The notes: generated by a model not told the origin, from the sequence alone. A DNA stretch of 64,000 nucleotides from Sporothrix humicola (GCA_021396245.1 WNYE01000004.1:310001-374000); one strand, 5' to 3'. Shown: positions 44,588 through 57,228, counted from the stretch's first letter. Translations and numbers: made by a program.

Positions 44588-47500
44588 ATGGCCCTCAACC
44601 TCCCTCCGCTCGGCGGCGGCGCCGGCGGTGCTCACACACAGCCTTCGCTGCCCTCGCTGCCGGCCCATCTCCAGTCCGACACGCACCTGACGGCCCACCT
44701 CGCCAGCCGCTTCCACGTCTCGCTGCCCACTGCCCGGCTCTCGTCCCATGCGCTCATCTCCCTCAACACATACTCCTCGTCCGCCAAGGGCGTCGATGGC
44801 GGCAAGGAGGGCAGCGCCATGGCTGAGGCCGAGGACATGGCCGACCGCGCCTTCCTCCGTCTCGGCCACCGCTCAGAGAACCAGGCCATCCTCTTCTTGT
44901 ACGTTACGCGTTTGCATGGAATGTTCCGTGTTTCATTGCGTTTGCTCATACTAACTTTGCTTCTTCAGGGGTGAATCTGGCTCTGGCAAGACCACCATCC
45001 GCGCCCACCTGCTCGCGGCCCTCCTCAACAAGTCCTCGACGCCGCTGTCGAACAAGGTCTCGCTGGCCGCCTACGTCTTCGACTCGCTCACAACCACAAA
45101 AACCGCAACTACGCCCACAGCCTCCAAGGCCGGTCTCTTTTACGAGCTGCAGTATGACACGGCATCGTCCACGGCGCCGCTTCTGCTCGGTGCCAAGCTC
45201 CTGGACCATCGTCTGGAGCGCAGCCGGATAGCGGATGTCCCCACCGGCGAGCGTAACTTCCACATCTTGTACTACCTGATGGCTGGCACTAGTGCCGCTG
45301 AGAAGACCCATCTGGGCTTCGACGAGCCTCATGCCGGCAGCCAGCGCCGCTGGAAGTACCTGGGCCACCCTACGCAGCTCAAGGTCGGCATTAACGACGC
45401 TGAGGGCTTCCAGCTGTTCAAGACGGCCCTCCGCAAGCTCGAGTTCCCCCGTAGCGAGATTGCCGAGATCTGCCAGGTCCTTGCCAGCATCCTGCACATT
45501 GGCCAGCTCGAGTTTGAGAGCACAAACGACACTACCCCGACGGCCGACGACAGCGGAGGCTTCTCACACGAGGGTGGCCAGACCGTCATCAGCGTCAAGA
45601 ACAAGGAGGTGCTGTCCATCATCGCCGCCTTCCTTGGTGTCAGTGCCGCAGACCTGCAGACTACTCTGGGTTACAAGACCAAGATGATCCACAAGGAGCG
45701 CGTCACCGTCATGCTCGACCCTGCTGGTGCTCGTAGCAACGCCGACGAGCTTGCCCGTACTCTGTACTCGCTGCTCGTTGCCTACGTTATCGAGACCATC
45801 AACCAGAAGCTGTGTGCCGCTGAGGATGCCATTGCCAACACCGTGTCGATCATTGACTTCCCCGGCTTCTCGCAGCAGTCGTCCACTGGCTCGGCCCTGG
45901 ACCAGCTGCTTAACAACGCCGCCACCGAGTCTCTGTACAACATGACCCTCCAGAACTTCTTCGACCGCAAGGCCGATCTGCTGGAGAGCGAGGAGGTCAG
46001 CGTTGCTGCCACCAGCTACTTTGACAACTCCGATGCCGTCAAGGGTCTGCTGAAGCCCGGCAACGGTCTGCTCAGCATTCTCGATGACCAGACCCGTCGC
46101 CACCGCACCGACATGCAGCTGCTGGAGAGCTTCCGCAAGCGCTTCGAGGGCAAGAACCCTGCCATCGCTGTCAGCTCGGCCACTGCCAAGCTGCCTGGCA
46201 GCAACTTCATGTCGGAGAACATGGCCGCTTCCTTCACCGTTAAGCACTTTGCCGGTGAGGTCGAGTATCCGGTCAAGGGTCTTGTCGAGGAGAACGGCGA
46301 GGTCATCTCGGGTGATCTGCTGAACCTCATCAACTCCACCAAGAGCGAGTTTGTCGCCCGCCTCTTTGGTCAGGAGGCCCTGCAGACCATTGTCCACCCC
46401 CAGGAGCGGTCGACCGTCATGCAGGCCTCGGTCAGCTCCAAACCCATGCGTGCGCCCAGTGTCATGTCCCGCAAGGGTGGCCGCGCTGCCGCTCGCCGCC
46501 GCCAGGAGACGATCCAGCGCAAGGAGTCCCTTGAGGACATTGCCAGCGACGCTGGTGGCGGTACTTCCGCCGCCGGCGACGGTCGCCGCGCGACATCTTC
46601 CAAGGCGTCCGAGCAGGGTGCCTCGGGCCAGTTCCTCACATCGCTGGACAACGTCACCAAGTCGTTCAACGCTCCCAACACAAATGCCTACTTTGTGTTC
46701 TGTTTGAAGCCCAACGACCGCCGCATTGCCAACCAGTTCGACAGCAAGTGCGTGCGCACACAGATCCAGACTTTCGGTATCGCCGAGATCAGCCAGCGCC
46801 TGCGCTCTGCTGACTTCAGCTTGTTCCTGCCCTTTGGCGAGTTCCTTGGCCTCACGGACGCCGAGACTCTCCTGGTTGGCAGCGAGCGCGAAAAGGTGGA
46901 GTCCGTCGTTGAGGAGAAGCGGTGGCCGAGCAACGAGATCCAGATCGGTGCCACTGGTGTCTTCCTCAGCGAGCGCTGCTGGATGGAGATCTCCCACTTT
47001 GGCGACGCTGCGTCACAGTCCGCTCGTTACGGCGTTCCCTCGGATGGCGGATACGGCAGTGCGACACCTCTCGACCCCTTCCTTGCCTCCAAGGAGCGCC
47101 TCGTCCTTAACTCCAACACGCCGTCTGCAGCCGGTATCAGCGACAAGGCTCGTGCCGGCTACTTTGGCAGCAACGATGTCGATGCCCGCTCTGAAGCCGG
47201 TGTCTCCGCCTTTGGTGCCGGCGACATGTTCCAGAACCTCGACACGCGTGAGCAGATGGCCGAGCGTGGTAACGAAAAGGCCATGGTGGAGGTCGAAGAG
47301 TACCGTGACTCGTCCAAGCGTAAGCGTTGGGTCTTCATCGTGTACCTGCTCACCTTCTTCATCCCCGACTTCATGATCCGCTTCATTGGTCGCATGCCCC
47401 GCAAGGATGTCCGCATGGCATGGCGTGAAAAGCTGGCCATCAACATCATCATCTGGTTCAGCTGTGCTTTCTGTGCCTTCTTCCTGGTCGGCTTCCCCCG

Positions 47501-50367
47501 TCTTATCTGCCCTACTCAGCACGTGTACAGCGCTGCTGAGCTGTCGGCCAAAAACGGCAAGGACGGTGCCTCGTCTTTCGTTGCCATCCGCGGTCAGGTC
47601 TTTGACCTAGGCTCCTTTGTCCCTCACCACTACCCCTCGTACCTCCCGTCCAAGATGCTCACGCAGTATGCTGGTGAGGACATCACTGCCCTGTTCCCCG
47701 TCCAGGTCTCTGCTCTGTGCCAGGGCACGACCGATGCCGGCATCAACCCTGAGGTCACGCTCGACTTCAAGTCCACCAACACCAGCGGCTCCGTCACCAC
47801 GATCAGCAACACCGACCTGAACGCTGGCTACCATGACTTCCGCTACTTCAAGAACGACTCGCGTCCTGACTGGTTCTCTGAGATGATGATCATGATGCGC
47901 GCCAGCTACAAGAAGGGCAACATCGGCTACACTTCGAGCTACGTCAACAAGCTGGCCAGCGGTGGCAAGTCTGTCGCCATCCTCAACGGCCGCATCTACG
48001 ACATGACCAACTACATTGCCAACGGCCGTCAGCTCGTTGCTCCTGCCGGCGAAGAGGTCACCGGTACCAGCGACGATGTCAACTTCATGGACCAGCTTGT
48101 TGTCGATCTCTTCCAGCAGAAGGCCGGTGGCGACGTGACCAAGTACTGGAATGCCCTGGCTCTGACCTCGACTGAGAAGTCCCGCATGATGCTCTGCCTG
48201 GACAACCTGTTCTACCAGGGCGATGTTGATACCAGAAACTCGCCCCGCTGTCTGTTCGCCGAGTACTTTGTCCTTGCCATTTCCATTCTGCTCGCCTCCG
48301 TCATCGGGTTCAAGTTCCTGGCTGCTCTGCAATTCGGCACCAAGAACATGCCCGAGAACCTCGACAAGTTCGTCATGTGCCAGATCCCTGCCTACACCGA
48401 AGACGAGGATTCTCTGCGCCGTGCTATCGACTCCGTGGCCCGCATGCGCTACGACGACAAGCGCAAGCTGCTCGTCATTATCTGCGACGGTATGATTATC
48501 GGCCAGGGCAACGATCGCCCGACGCCTCGTATTGTCCTGGACATTCTCGGTGTCTCGGAGACCGTCGACCCTGAGCCGCTCAGCTTCGAGTCGCTCGGCG
48601 AGGGTCTCAAGCAGCACAACATGGGCAAGGTCTACTCCGGTCTGTACGAGGTGCAGGGCCACATTGTGCCCTTCATGGTCATCGTCAAGGTCGGCAAGCC
48701 GTCCGAGGTGTCTCGTCCTGGTAACCGTGGCAAGCGTGACTCGCAGATGATCCTGATGCGCTTCCTCAACCGCGTTCACTACAACCTGGCCATGAGCCCT
48801 CTCGAGCTCGAAATGTACCATCAGATCCGCAACATTATTGGCGTGAACCCCACATTCTATGAGTTCTTGCTCCAGATTGATGCCGATACGGTCGTTGCCC
48901 CTGACTCTGGTACTCGCTTCGTCTCCGCCTTCCTGGACGACACGCGTCTGATTGCTGTGTGCGGTGAGACGGCACTTACCAACGCCAAGGCCTCGTTTGT
49001 CACCATGATCCAGGTCTACGAGTACTACATTTCGCACAACTTGTCCAAGGCCTTCGAGTCGCTCTTCGGTTCCGTCACCTGTTTGCCCGGTTGTTTCTCC
49101 ATGTACCGCATCCGCGCCGCCGAGACAGGCAAGCCTCTTTTCGTTTCTCGCGAGATTGTGGACAACTACTCGACCATCCGTGTTGATACTCTACACATGA
49201 AGAACCTGCTGCACCTTGGTGAGGATCGTTTCCTGACGACGCTGCTCCTCAAGCATCACAGCAAGTACAAGACCAAGTACATCAACCGTGCGCACGCCTG
49301 GACCATTGCCCCCGACTCGTGGAAGGTCTTTTTGTCTCAGCGTCGTCGCTGGATCAACTCGACTGTGCACAACCTGATGGAACTGATGCCCATGGCCCAG
49401 CTCTGTGGTTTCTGCTGTTTCTCTATGCGTTTCATTGTCCTGGTCGATCTGCTGTCCACTGTCATTCAACCCGTCACCATTGCCTACATTGTCTACCTGA
49501 TTGTTCTTGTCGCCACCAAGGGAACTGTCGTGCCCATCACGGCGTTTATCTTGCTCGGCGTCGTTTACGGTCTGCAAGCCATCATCTTCATCCTGCACCG
49601 CAAGTGGGAGATGATCGGCTGGATGATCATGTACGTTCTCGCCGTTCCCATCTTCAGTTTCGCTCTGCCCCTGTACTCCTTCTGGCACATGGACGACTTC
49701 AACTGGGGTAACACCCGTGTGGTGGCTGGCGAGAAGGGCAAGAAGGTGGTCATTTCCGACGAGGGCAAATTCGACCCCGCCTCGATCCCGCGCAAGAAGT
49801 GGGAGGAGTACCAGGGCGAGCTCTGGGATGCCCAGACGGCCCGCGACGACGCCCACTCGGAGATCTCGGGCTACTCGTACGCCACCAAGCCCAACATGGG
49901 CGGCCCTGGCGGTGTCAACGTGGCCGTCTCCGAGTACGGCTACCCGTCGCGTCCTGGCTCGACGACCGGCTACCCCATGTACGACAAGTCTGCACCGCCG
50001 ATGCCCAACATGGGTGCCATGAGCCGCATGAGCCTTATGAGCGAGCAGCCCGGCAACCGGATGAGCCAGTTTGGCGGCAGCCAGTTCCTGGGCGGCGGCG
50101 AGGTGGAGATGGCCAACCTTGTGGGCATGCCGAGCGACGATGCTCTGCTTGCGGAGATCCGCGAGATCCTGCGGACGGCAGATCTGATGACAGTGACCAA
50201 GAAGGGCATCAAGCAGGAGCTTGAGCGTCGCTTCAACGTCAACCTCGACCCGCGCCGTGCCTACATCAACAGCGGTATGTTAACACTCCTTGGTATAATT
50301 TGATGTTGTAAAGAGTATTTACTAACTTTCTCTAGCAACCGAGGCACTTCTTTCTGGCCAGTTGTAA
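44588..50367 (+). CDS. Class V chitin synthase with myosin-motor-like domain (three exons)
   Basis: Exons 44588-44898, 44969-50274 and 50336-50367 give 1882 residues. Intron 1 has GTACGT and ACTAAC, intron 2 GTATGT and ACTAAC; frame is kept and the C-terminus becomes INSATEALLSGQL. The N-terminal motor-like domain has an intact P-loop, GESGSGKTT (105-113), a switch II-like IIDFPGF (D400), and GERNFHILYYLMAG. The switch I region reads TASKAGLFYELQY, not the myosin NxxSSRFG. After membrane segments and a b5-like part (SFVAIRGQVFDLGSFV) come CQIPAYTEDEDSL, QIDADTVV, GEDRFLTTLL and SQRRRW (Q1561; 49338-49352), then a DEK_C-like C-terminus. Related to A. nidulans CsmA, localised at hyphal tips by its motor domain. 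Divergent from the class VII gene. Confidence 0.95.
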
Positions 50368-51155
50368 AAGGGTTTCGCACCTCTTTTCCTTTCGTACGAC
50401 ACATTTTTTCCAACATATTTTGATATCTAATAACCATTTAACTGCCTCTCGTTTTCATTTTTCTTCTCTATTTCCGTTTTGTTTCTTTCATTTATTTATT
50501 TTTTCTGCATATCTCCGGGGTACGGGAAGACAGTCAGGGAATTCTTTGCGCTTATTTTTTGCCCTTTCTTTTTTGTCATACAAAAATGCTACTCTGCAGC
50601 AACAGCTTGTCATTTCTTTATACGTCTATTTCTTTCTTTGTTTGCTTTTTATCCATCTGGAGAATTTTGCTGGGAGCGAAAAGAGCAGGAAAGTAGTTTC
50701 GTCCAGGACTACTTCTTATCCATGCTTCAAACTATATTCTTGTATACATCTTCATGTCAGGTCTTTTCTTATTTGTCTTTGTGTTTAGCTTTGCGTTCTT
50801 GATTTGTCTCTTTCTGGCGCGTTTATTTACAAGCATATCTTTGCCTTTTTACAATAATTTCTTCTCTCATCTTTCCTTCCTAATAGTTTGCATGATGTTT
50901 TGATGATATTGGCATTCATTTTCTTTATTCGTATTCCGAGGCAGAAAACTAATTTATATCACAACTATTCATATCATAGTAATGTTAAACATTGTCTTCC
51001 TGCAAAATCCAGTTAATTTTATGGCATGCCACGCAAGTTGAAAAATAAATGTTAAAAAAAAAAAATTATGCAAAATTCCGAGAACTTAATCCAAAATTAA
51101 TCCCAAGATAAATTAAAAAAAATAAACACGGCTATCAGTCACTTTTGACAATCAT
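50368..51155. other. Convergent 3' region between class V chitin synthase and GHR
   Basis: 788 bp, strongly AT-rich, T-rich from 50400 to 50900, then A-rich to 51130. Likely 3' UTRs of both genes. No gene is seen. Confidence 0.5.
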
Positions 51156-52507
51156 CTACAACTTGCCAGCAGCGCGGACGGCGGCCACCTCCTGGTCGAG
51201 CGGCAGGATATCCGGAACAGGGCCGAGCGGGGCAATGCTAAAGGGGTTGATCTGGGTGTGGCTCTTGGTGTAGTGGTTCTTGATGTGCAGGAAATCGGTC
51301 GAGTCCTTGTAGGCCGGGTGGTTCCAGTAGAGCTCGCGCATCCACTTGTGCAGGGCTGGGAAGCCGGAGCGGATGTCGGCAATGTTGCACTTGAAGTGCT
51401 GGACGTAGACGGGGTCGAAGCGGATAATGGTGACGAAGAGGCGGATGTCGACCTCGGTCATGGTCTCGCCGAACCAGTAGGGGCCTTTACCGTTGGCGGC
51501 GTTGTCGGCCAGGTGCTTCTCGGCACGGTCGAGGGCCTCAAAGAGGGCGACGACGTTGCGCTCGTAGGCGGCCTGCTTGGTGGCGAAGCCGCTCTTGTAG
51601 ACGCCGTTGTTGATGAGGTCGTACTGCCAGACGTGGGCCTCTTCAATCTCCTTGCGCAGCGCCTCAGGATACAAATCGATCTTCTGGTACTCGGGGGCGA
51701 TCAAGTCGTTGAAGGCCGAGCCAAACATGCGCAGGATCTCGCTGCTCTCGTTGTTGACAATCGTGCGCGTCTTCTTGTCAAAGAGCACGGGCACCGTGAT
51801 GCGGCCCGTGTAGTTGGGGTTGGCGAGCATGTAGACTTCGCGCAGGAGCTTAAAGTTCTCGTGACCCGGGAGCGGGTCGGGCACAACGGCCACACCGGGC
51901 GCGTCCGTGTCCTCCTTGGTCACAAACCGCCAGCCCTCGCTGCCCAGGTGCCAGTGCACAACCGACATTGACACGATATCTTCGAGGCCCTTGAGCTTGC
52001 GCGCAATCAGCGCGCGCGTCGCCCAGGGGCAGGCGTAGCTGACGTACAGGTGGTAGCGGTCCTTTTCGGCGGGGAACTGGACATTGCCCGACTCGTCGGC
52101 CTGGCCGATCCAGTCGCGGAACGAGCTGACCTGGCGTTTGAACTCGCCAGTGTTGTCCTTGGGGTCGACCCAGTCGGTGACTTTGAAGCCGCGGGCGGTC
52201 TACACGAGAAAAAGGGTGTTAGCTATCATGCATGCGTGTATGCAAAATATGTATAGCTTAAGAGAATGCTTACCATTTTGGTTGGTGTAGGGGAGGCGAG
52301 GGTTGTGGAAGGGTGCAGGTTGAGGTTGTTGCGGGCGGTCGTGCTGATGAGCCGCGCAGCAGGGATGATTCTAGGTGTAGCTGAAGCTGTTGCGATAGAA
52401 AGAAGTGGCGATGAAGATGACGATGTCAAACGAAAAGCTCTGGAAGCTGTTGTGGCAGTGGTGATACCAGAACGCACAATCGGCGAGCGGGGGAGAGCAG
52501 CGAGCAT
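51156..52507 (-). CDS. Glutathionyl-hydroquinone reductase / omega-like GST (two exons, two possible starts)
   Basis: Exon 1 is 52274-52507 and exon 2 is 51156-52199; the 74-nt intron has GTAAGC, GCTAACA and TGTAG. Full product 425 residues. M1 (52507) opens a 77-residue Ser/Thr/Arg-rich presequence of mitochondrial type. M78 is the last codon of exon 1, so a form starting there begins MTARGFKVTDW, the normal cytosolic start of the family. The core has the catalytic Cys in YVSYACPWATRAL (about C135), VNNESSEILRMFGSAFN, and the GST C-domain signature YWFGETMTEVDIRLFVTI. Family members reduce glutathionyl-hydroquinones (yeast ECM4/GTO2). The C-terminus is AAGKL, at best a weak peroxisomal PTS1. 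A TATATAA lies 8-14 nt upstream of M1. Confidence 0.9.
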
Positions 52508-53959
52508 TGGTTGGTTATATAGGAAGTAGATGGTGGGATGAAAGAAGTAGGGTAGGGCGTGGGAGTTCTCGAAAAGAAAAGCGTGGGATGGAAAGAATGG
52601 ACGAGAAGGCGAAGGCGATAAATTGGATTAGTATCGCGGGCCAGAAGTATGGCAAATCAAGTATGGCAAATCAAATGCAGAAATTGGTAGGTCACACACG
52701 TTTTATGCTTGGTTGGCTCGTTGGTTCGGGGGAAGGTGCGTATGGTGCGGGTTGCATTCGGGGGAAGCTACGATCGGGAAGCTTCTTTCTTCTTTCCCTT
52801 CCTTCTTTTCTTAAACTGTATCCCCCTCTTTTTGATACGGCGTCCCAATGCGGATCGTTTACGATGTACTCCTGCCCCCATCGTGTATGCTTTCTCATTC
52901 TTGCATGAGCCTATAACAAGTATACAGAGGGGAACAGCTTTCCCCTCAATCCGCAATTGCTGCTCGTGTTTTCCTTGTTCCTCTCTACAAGTCTGCTCAC
53001 AACATCTCAAAGAATATCCAAGCTGAAAGACGGACAAAACGGCGCTATCGTGTTAGTGCTCTTTTTGTCAGAGGGGCTTTCTGCTTGTAAAGCTTTACGT
53101 TGTGCTATGGAGAGCTTGACAAAGCGTGACGTAAAGGCCAAGCTAAAGTGGCAAGCAGCCCCCGTAAGACAAAACAGACGAAAGACCACAAAGACCCCGC
53201 AGTTCTCGGCCCAGCAGTCTGCATGAAAATCAGTCAGCAACGCGCCTTTGAACAGCTGCTGAGCAACCATGCAGGACTTGCAACGGGCAGCGGATTTACT
53301 GTCTGCTGGTTGCCGTCAAGTACTTTTTGGTTTGTCATCACACCCATAGTGGCAACGGTCGAGTCTAAGAAGAGGCGCGTTCCTGGATCACGTTGTTTAC
53401 AGAACCTTTTATTCAGGCACACACTTCGTGAGAATGAGACAAAGTTCTTATCAAAGCAGTAATTTATTCATAGTCAAGCATAGAATCAAATCAGTTACAA
53501 AATGCGTGATGTTATGATCTATTGCAACGGTTGCATCCAGGCGTCGGAATAAGGCCTGGTGCATGACAGAGTATTGTACCATTTACCTAATTCGTCAACT
53601 TTTCTGCCGGACGGGATGTTAACATCTGTAGGTCTCGTATAATTATGAAAGCCGAAAGGAAGGAAACAAATTGCCCACCTACGAACAACTGACGCGTCAA
53701 ACAAGCAGGAAAAGAGAACAAACGAAAAAAGAACAGTAAAAGTTTATGAGCAGAGGTGTTACCATAGTTGTTGAAGAGTGAAATGAAAGAAAAGAACAAA
53801 GCATGAAAAGGGCATGCAAGCATGCAATGAATGTAAAAAGGTAAAAAACGCAATGGTACACCTTGAGATGTTGCAGAAAATACACCAAGTCCCTAATCTA
53901 ATAATCGTCCCAGCCGGCCGAGGCTATGGCCTAGTCCTAGTCCTAAACCCGTGTTTCCT
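52508..53959. other. Intergenic region between GHR and UBA1
   Basis: 1.45 kb between two tandem minus-strand genes. Open frames of up to 133 codons have no recognisable content. Nothing else supported. Confidence 0.5.
52515..52521 (-). promoter_or_regulatory. TATATAA immediately upstream of the GHR first ATG
   Basis: TATATAA on the minus strand, 8-14 nt upstream of M1. If used as a TATA box, most fungal start-site spacings would place the transcript start inside the presequence, favouring the M78 form. Inference. Confidence 0.35.
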
Positions 53960-56900
53960 TTACCGCACCTTGACCTTGATATACGGCACCTCAACGTCCT
54001 CCTCGTTGAGGTCCTCCACAACAACCTCAAAGATCACCTCCTTCTGGTGCTCCGGGATCGGCTTGCGCGAGATTGTCTCCACAAGCTTGCTCAGCTTCAG
54101 GCCGTATCTGTCCTTGAGCTTGCTAGGCGGGAAGAATGAGGCATAGAGCAGGCTGACGCCCGAGCTCAGCATCGAGATCGTGAGGCCGCGGCCCGAGAAG
54201 TCGTCGAGCAGCTCCTGCAGCGTGAAGTCGGGCACCTCGAACCGGTCCCAGATCTTGTCCAGCGTCACCTTGCCGTTGGGGCCCTGGTACTCCACCTTGG
54301 GGCTGGCAATCGGCTCGCTGAAGCCAAAGAACGGCAGCGCCAGGTTGATGAAGCCGTTCTTGTACTTTTCGAGGTCCGTCTTGCCGTCGAGCACCTTGTA
54401 CAGCTCCATCATAACGAGACCCGTCACCAGTGCCGTCGTCGTCGCGATGGCGGGGATGATCTTGCCGGCAATAAACTTGGTCCGGTGCCGGTCGGCCGTC
54501 TCGATCTTGTAGTTCTCCGCGCGCAGGTTGCTGGCAGCCGTGATAAAGTCAATGTGGAAGTTGGTGTCGTCGTCTTTCTCAAACTCCACCGGCGTCAGCT
54601 TGAAGCCGGCCAGCGAGCTGGGCGACGGGATCGTCTTGATCAGCTCGCTGACCTCGTTCTCGTCGTCAAAGGAGCTGCCACCTGCATTCGGATCCTGTAG
54701 ATAATCATTAGTAAACAGTAAAGAGTTACTTGTTTTATGCGTCTCATAACTTACGGGATCCTTGTCGTCGGCCTGGATCTTGACGCCTTCGGCAGGTGAG
54801 AAGTCAGGAACAATCACGTTCTCGAGAGCCGTCAGGTACTCGCTCTTGTCCTTGCCCTGCACGTTGATGTTGTAGTTGAAGGCGTGCAGGTTGGTGGCCG
54901 CCACCAGGAACGAGAAGTGCGTCGGGTTCGTGGCGTCAAACTTGACCGGATCCGGAGCACGCTTGGGGCCAGACCAGAAGGGAGTGCCCGACGACGTCAA
55001 CGAGTCCTTGGGGAAGTTGTACAGCAGCTGCTGGATGGCGTTGTTGTACTGCTTCTCGAACAGCATCCGCGCCCAGCTGACGCAGTCCTCAAAGGTCAGT
55101 GCCCGCTCGTTCTTCAGGTAGTCGCGCAGCGTCTCCAGAGTCGCAACCTCGTTGCCGGCCTGCTTCAGCGAGGTCTCAACAAAGTTGGGCTGCGTCAGGT
55201 ACAGGTTGACCGTCTCAGCCGACTTGACAAAGTTGGTGTCGAACAGCTCCCGCGCCCACGCGATCGTGTGCTCGATCTTGTTGGGGAAACTGCGCAGCGT
55301 ACACATCGGGAACGACTGCTCCGGGGGATCTTGCGACGAAGAGTACGACTCCGTCAGGTTCGGCAGCACAACCTGCGTGTTGCCCTTCGTGCCCAGGGTA
55401 CCACTTTCGAGCAGAGGCTTGTGGAAGAAAATGCAGCGGCGGTCGACGTATGTGCGTGCCTCCACGTTGTCCAGCGCGTTCGTGACACCATCTAGGCGCT
55501 CCCAGAACTCCTCGTTGAAAATGTTCTCGGTCTCGGGGCTGACACGATCGCGGAGGCACTCAATGTGCCCCTCCAGATCGGGGTTCATGGCTTGCACCAC
55601 TCTGGCGGCAGTGACACTCTTCATCTGGCCAACATCCTTGGGCCGGAAGAGGAATTGACGGTTGAGGTTGCTCTTCTCGATCGAGTCCATGTCCGTGACG
55701 TAGATCTTACCCTTGGGGCCAGAGCCGAGACCAATCATGGTCCAGTTCTTCAGCATCTCGCAACCAATGGCACCGGCACCAACCAGGAACTCCTTGATGT
55801 TGGACACGTGCTCCTGGTACTGGGTACCGAAAACGGCAATCTGGCCATCGTAGCGCGAGCCAATGGGCTTGCACAGCTCCTCGGACCGCTCAAACTTCTC
55901 GGGAAGCGACTCGAGCGAGTCAAAGTAGAACCACTGCGTCACCGGGTTAAACTTGCCCGAGACAGCCTTGAGGACCTCCTGCGCAACGATACCACCAAAG
56001 AAGGCAGCCATCGGGTTCAGGTCACCCGTGGCCTGGAAACTGAGCTCGGTCAGGAGCTTCTCGTCAATCTCGACTTCGATACCCTCCGCCTTGGCGAATT
56101 CGCGGGCAGAGGCCACAAGAACGACGGCGTCCTCCTTCTTTTGGGGGATCGGCAGCCGCCCGTGGGTCTGGGCAAAAGCGTGCAGGGCCTGGAATCCAAT
56201 GTGCAGCTGCTGGGGGCGGTCGAACTTTGCGAAATCGGACATGACGAACTCGGGCTCCTTGAGCGCAACGGACAGCTTCTTGAAGTCGAGGAACTTGGGC
56301 ATCTTGACCTGCTGGTACAGGCCGCCGCGCTTGTACTTGCCAAGGCCGGACACATCGCCAATCGAGAAAGTGTAAGGGCCCTTGACGGTAATCTTGCGCG
56401 GCTCGCAGCCGTTCAGGGCCTCCATGCCCTCAACCTCGGTGAAAGTGACATAATCGCCATCCTCAAGGCCGTGCCGGGTCTCGTCCAGGGCGGACACCAA
56501 GCCCTCCTCGTCAATGTCGGCGACAATGCCGTTGAGCGGGTTCTCACCGGTCGAGTCGATGACGGTAAACTTCTCGCCAAAATCGCAGAACAGGGAGCCG
56601 AACAGGCCGAATGTGTCTGCAATAACGACGTAGATGCCCTTTTCGTGGCAGTAGTCGGCGACGGCAAGCTGTGTGTGGAGTGGGACACCGGTCAAGACGA
56701 CGACTTGGTAGCTGTCGAACTGGGAAAAGTTTTCGCCAAGGTTGGCCGACTCGTGGATGCGGACGGGGGTGTAGGCATTGAGCTCGGCGACGCGGGGGGC
56801 TGTGACCTGGTCGCGCGGCTTACCAATGTCGTCGATGTGGAGGAAGAACTGGGAAGAGAGGTCGGCAATGGCGACTGGGGCGGGGTCGTGGAGGGTGAGG

Positions 56901-57228
56901 CTCTTGACGCCGGCCAGGGCAATGTTCTTTGCAATCTCAACACCAAGGCCCTTGAGGCCGACAATCAGGACATTCGAGGAGCCCATGCGCTTCATGGCCT
57001 CGTGGCCCAGCACGTAGAGCTGGCGACTGTAGAGGGACTCATCGATCTCGGTGCTACCAACAACAGACTCATCGACCTGCATCCTGGTGACCAGGTCGAC
57101 CTCGGGCAGCTTCGTGTCCTGCAGTAGCACACGCACACGTTAGTAAAGGAGATCTCAAAAAGCTATTCGATCCAATGGTAGCGAAAGGAGCAGCAGAGAG
57201 TAGGGTGAGGCCAGCAACGTACAGTCAT
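53960..57228 (-). CDS. UBA1: Ubiquitin-activating enzyme E1 (three exons)
   Basis: Exons 57223-57228 (ATGACT only), 54755-57118 and 53960-54694 give 1034 residues starting MTDTKLPEVDLVTRMQVDES. Intron 1 (104 nt) has GTACGT, TACTAAC and CTGCAG. Intron 2 (60 nt) has GTAAGT, TTACTAA and CTACAG and joins DDKDP to DPNAGGSSFDDE, as in yeast DDDPDPNA. E1 activates ubiquitin with ATP and passes it to E2s. Visible are the inactive adenylation half (SRQLYVLGHEAMKRM, NVLIVGLKGLGVEIAKN), the active half (VGAGAIGCEMLKNWTMIGLG, NLNRQFLFR), the catalytic cysteine in SFPMCTLRSFPNKIEHTIAW (C608, codon 55301-55303; yeast C600) and the C-terminal ubiquitin-fold domain. Length is typical. Essential single-copy gene in fungi. 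Confidence 0.96.

Noticed and set aside
45564..49037. Two minus-strand frames of about 476 codons inside the class V chitin synthase
   Set aside because: Antisense shadows; the sense strand has clear conserved motifs and splice structure.
55565..57127. 520-codon plus-strand frame opposite UBA1
   Set aside because: Antisense shadow of E1 coding sequence, with Leu/Val/Gly-rich product and no motif.
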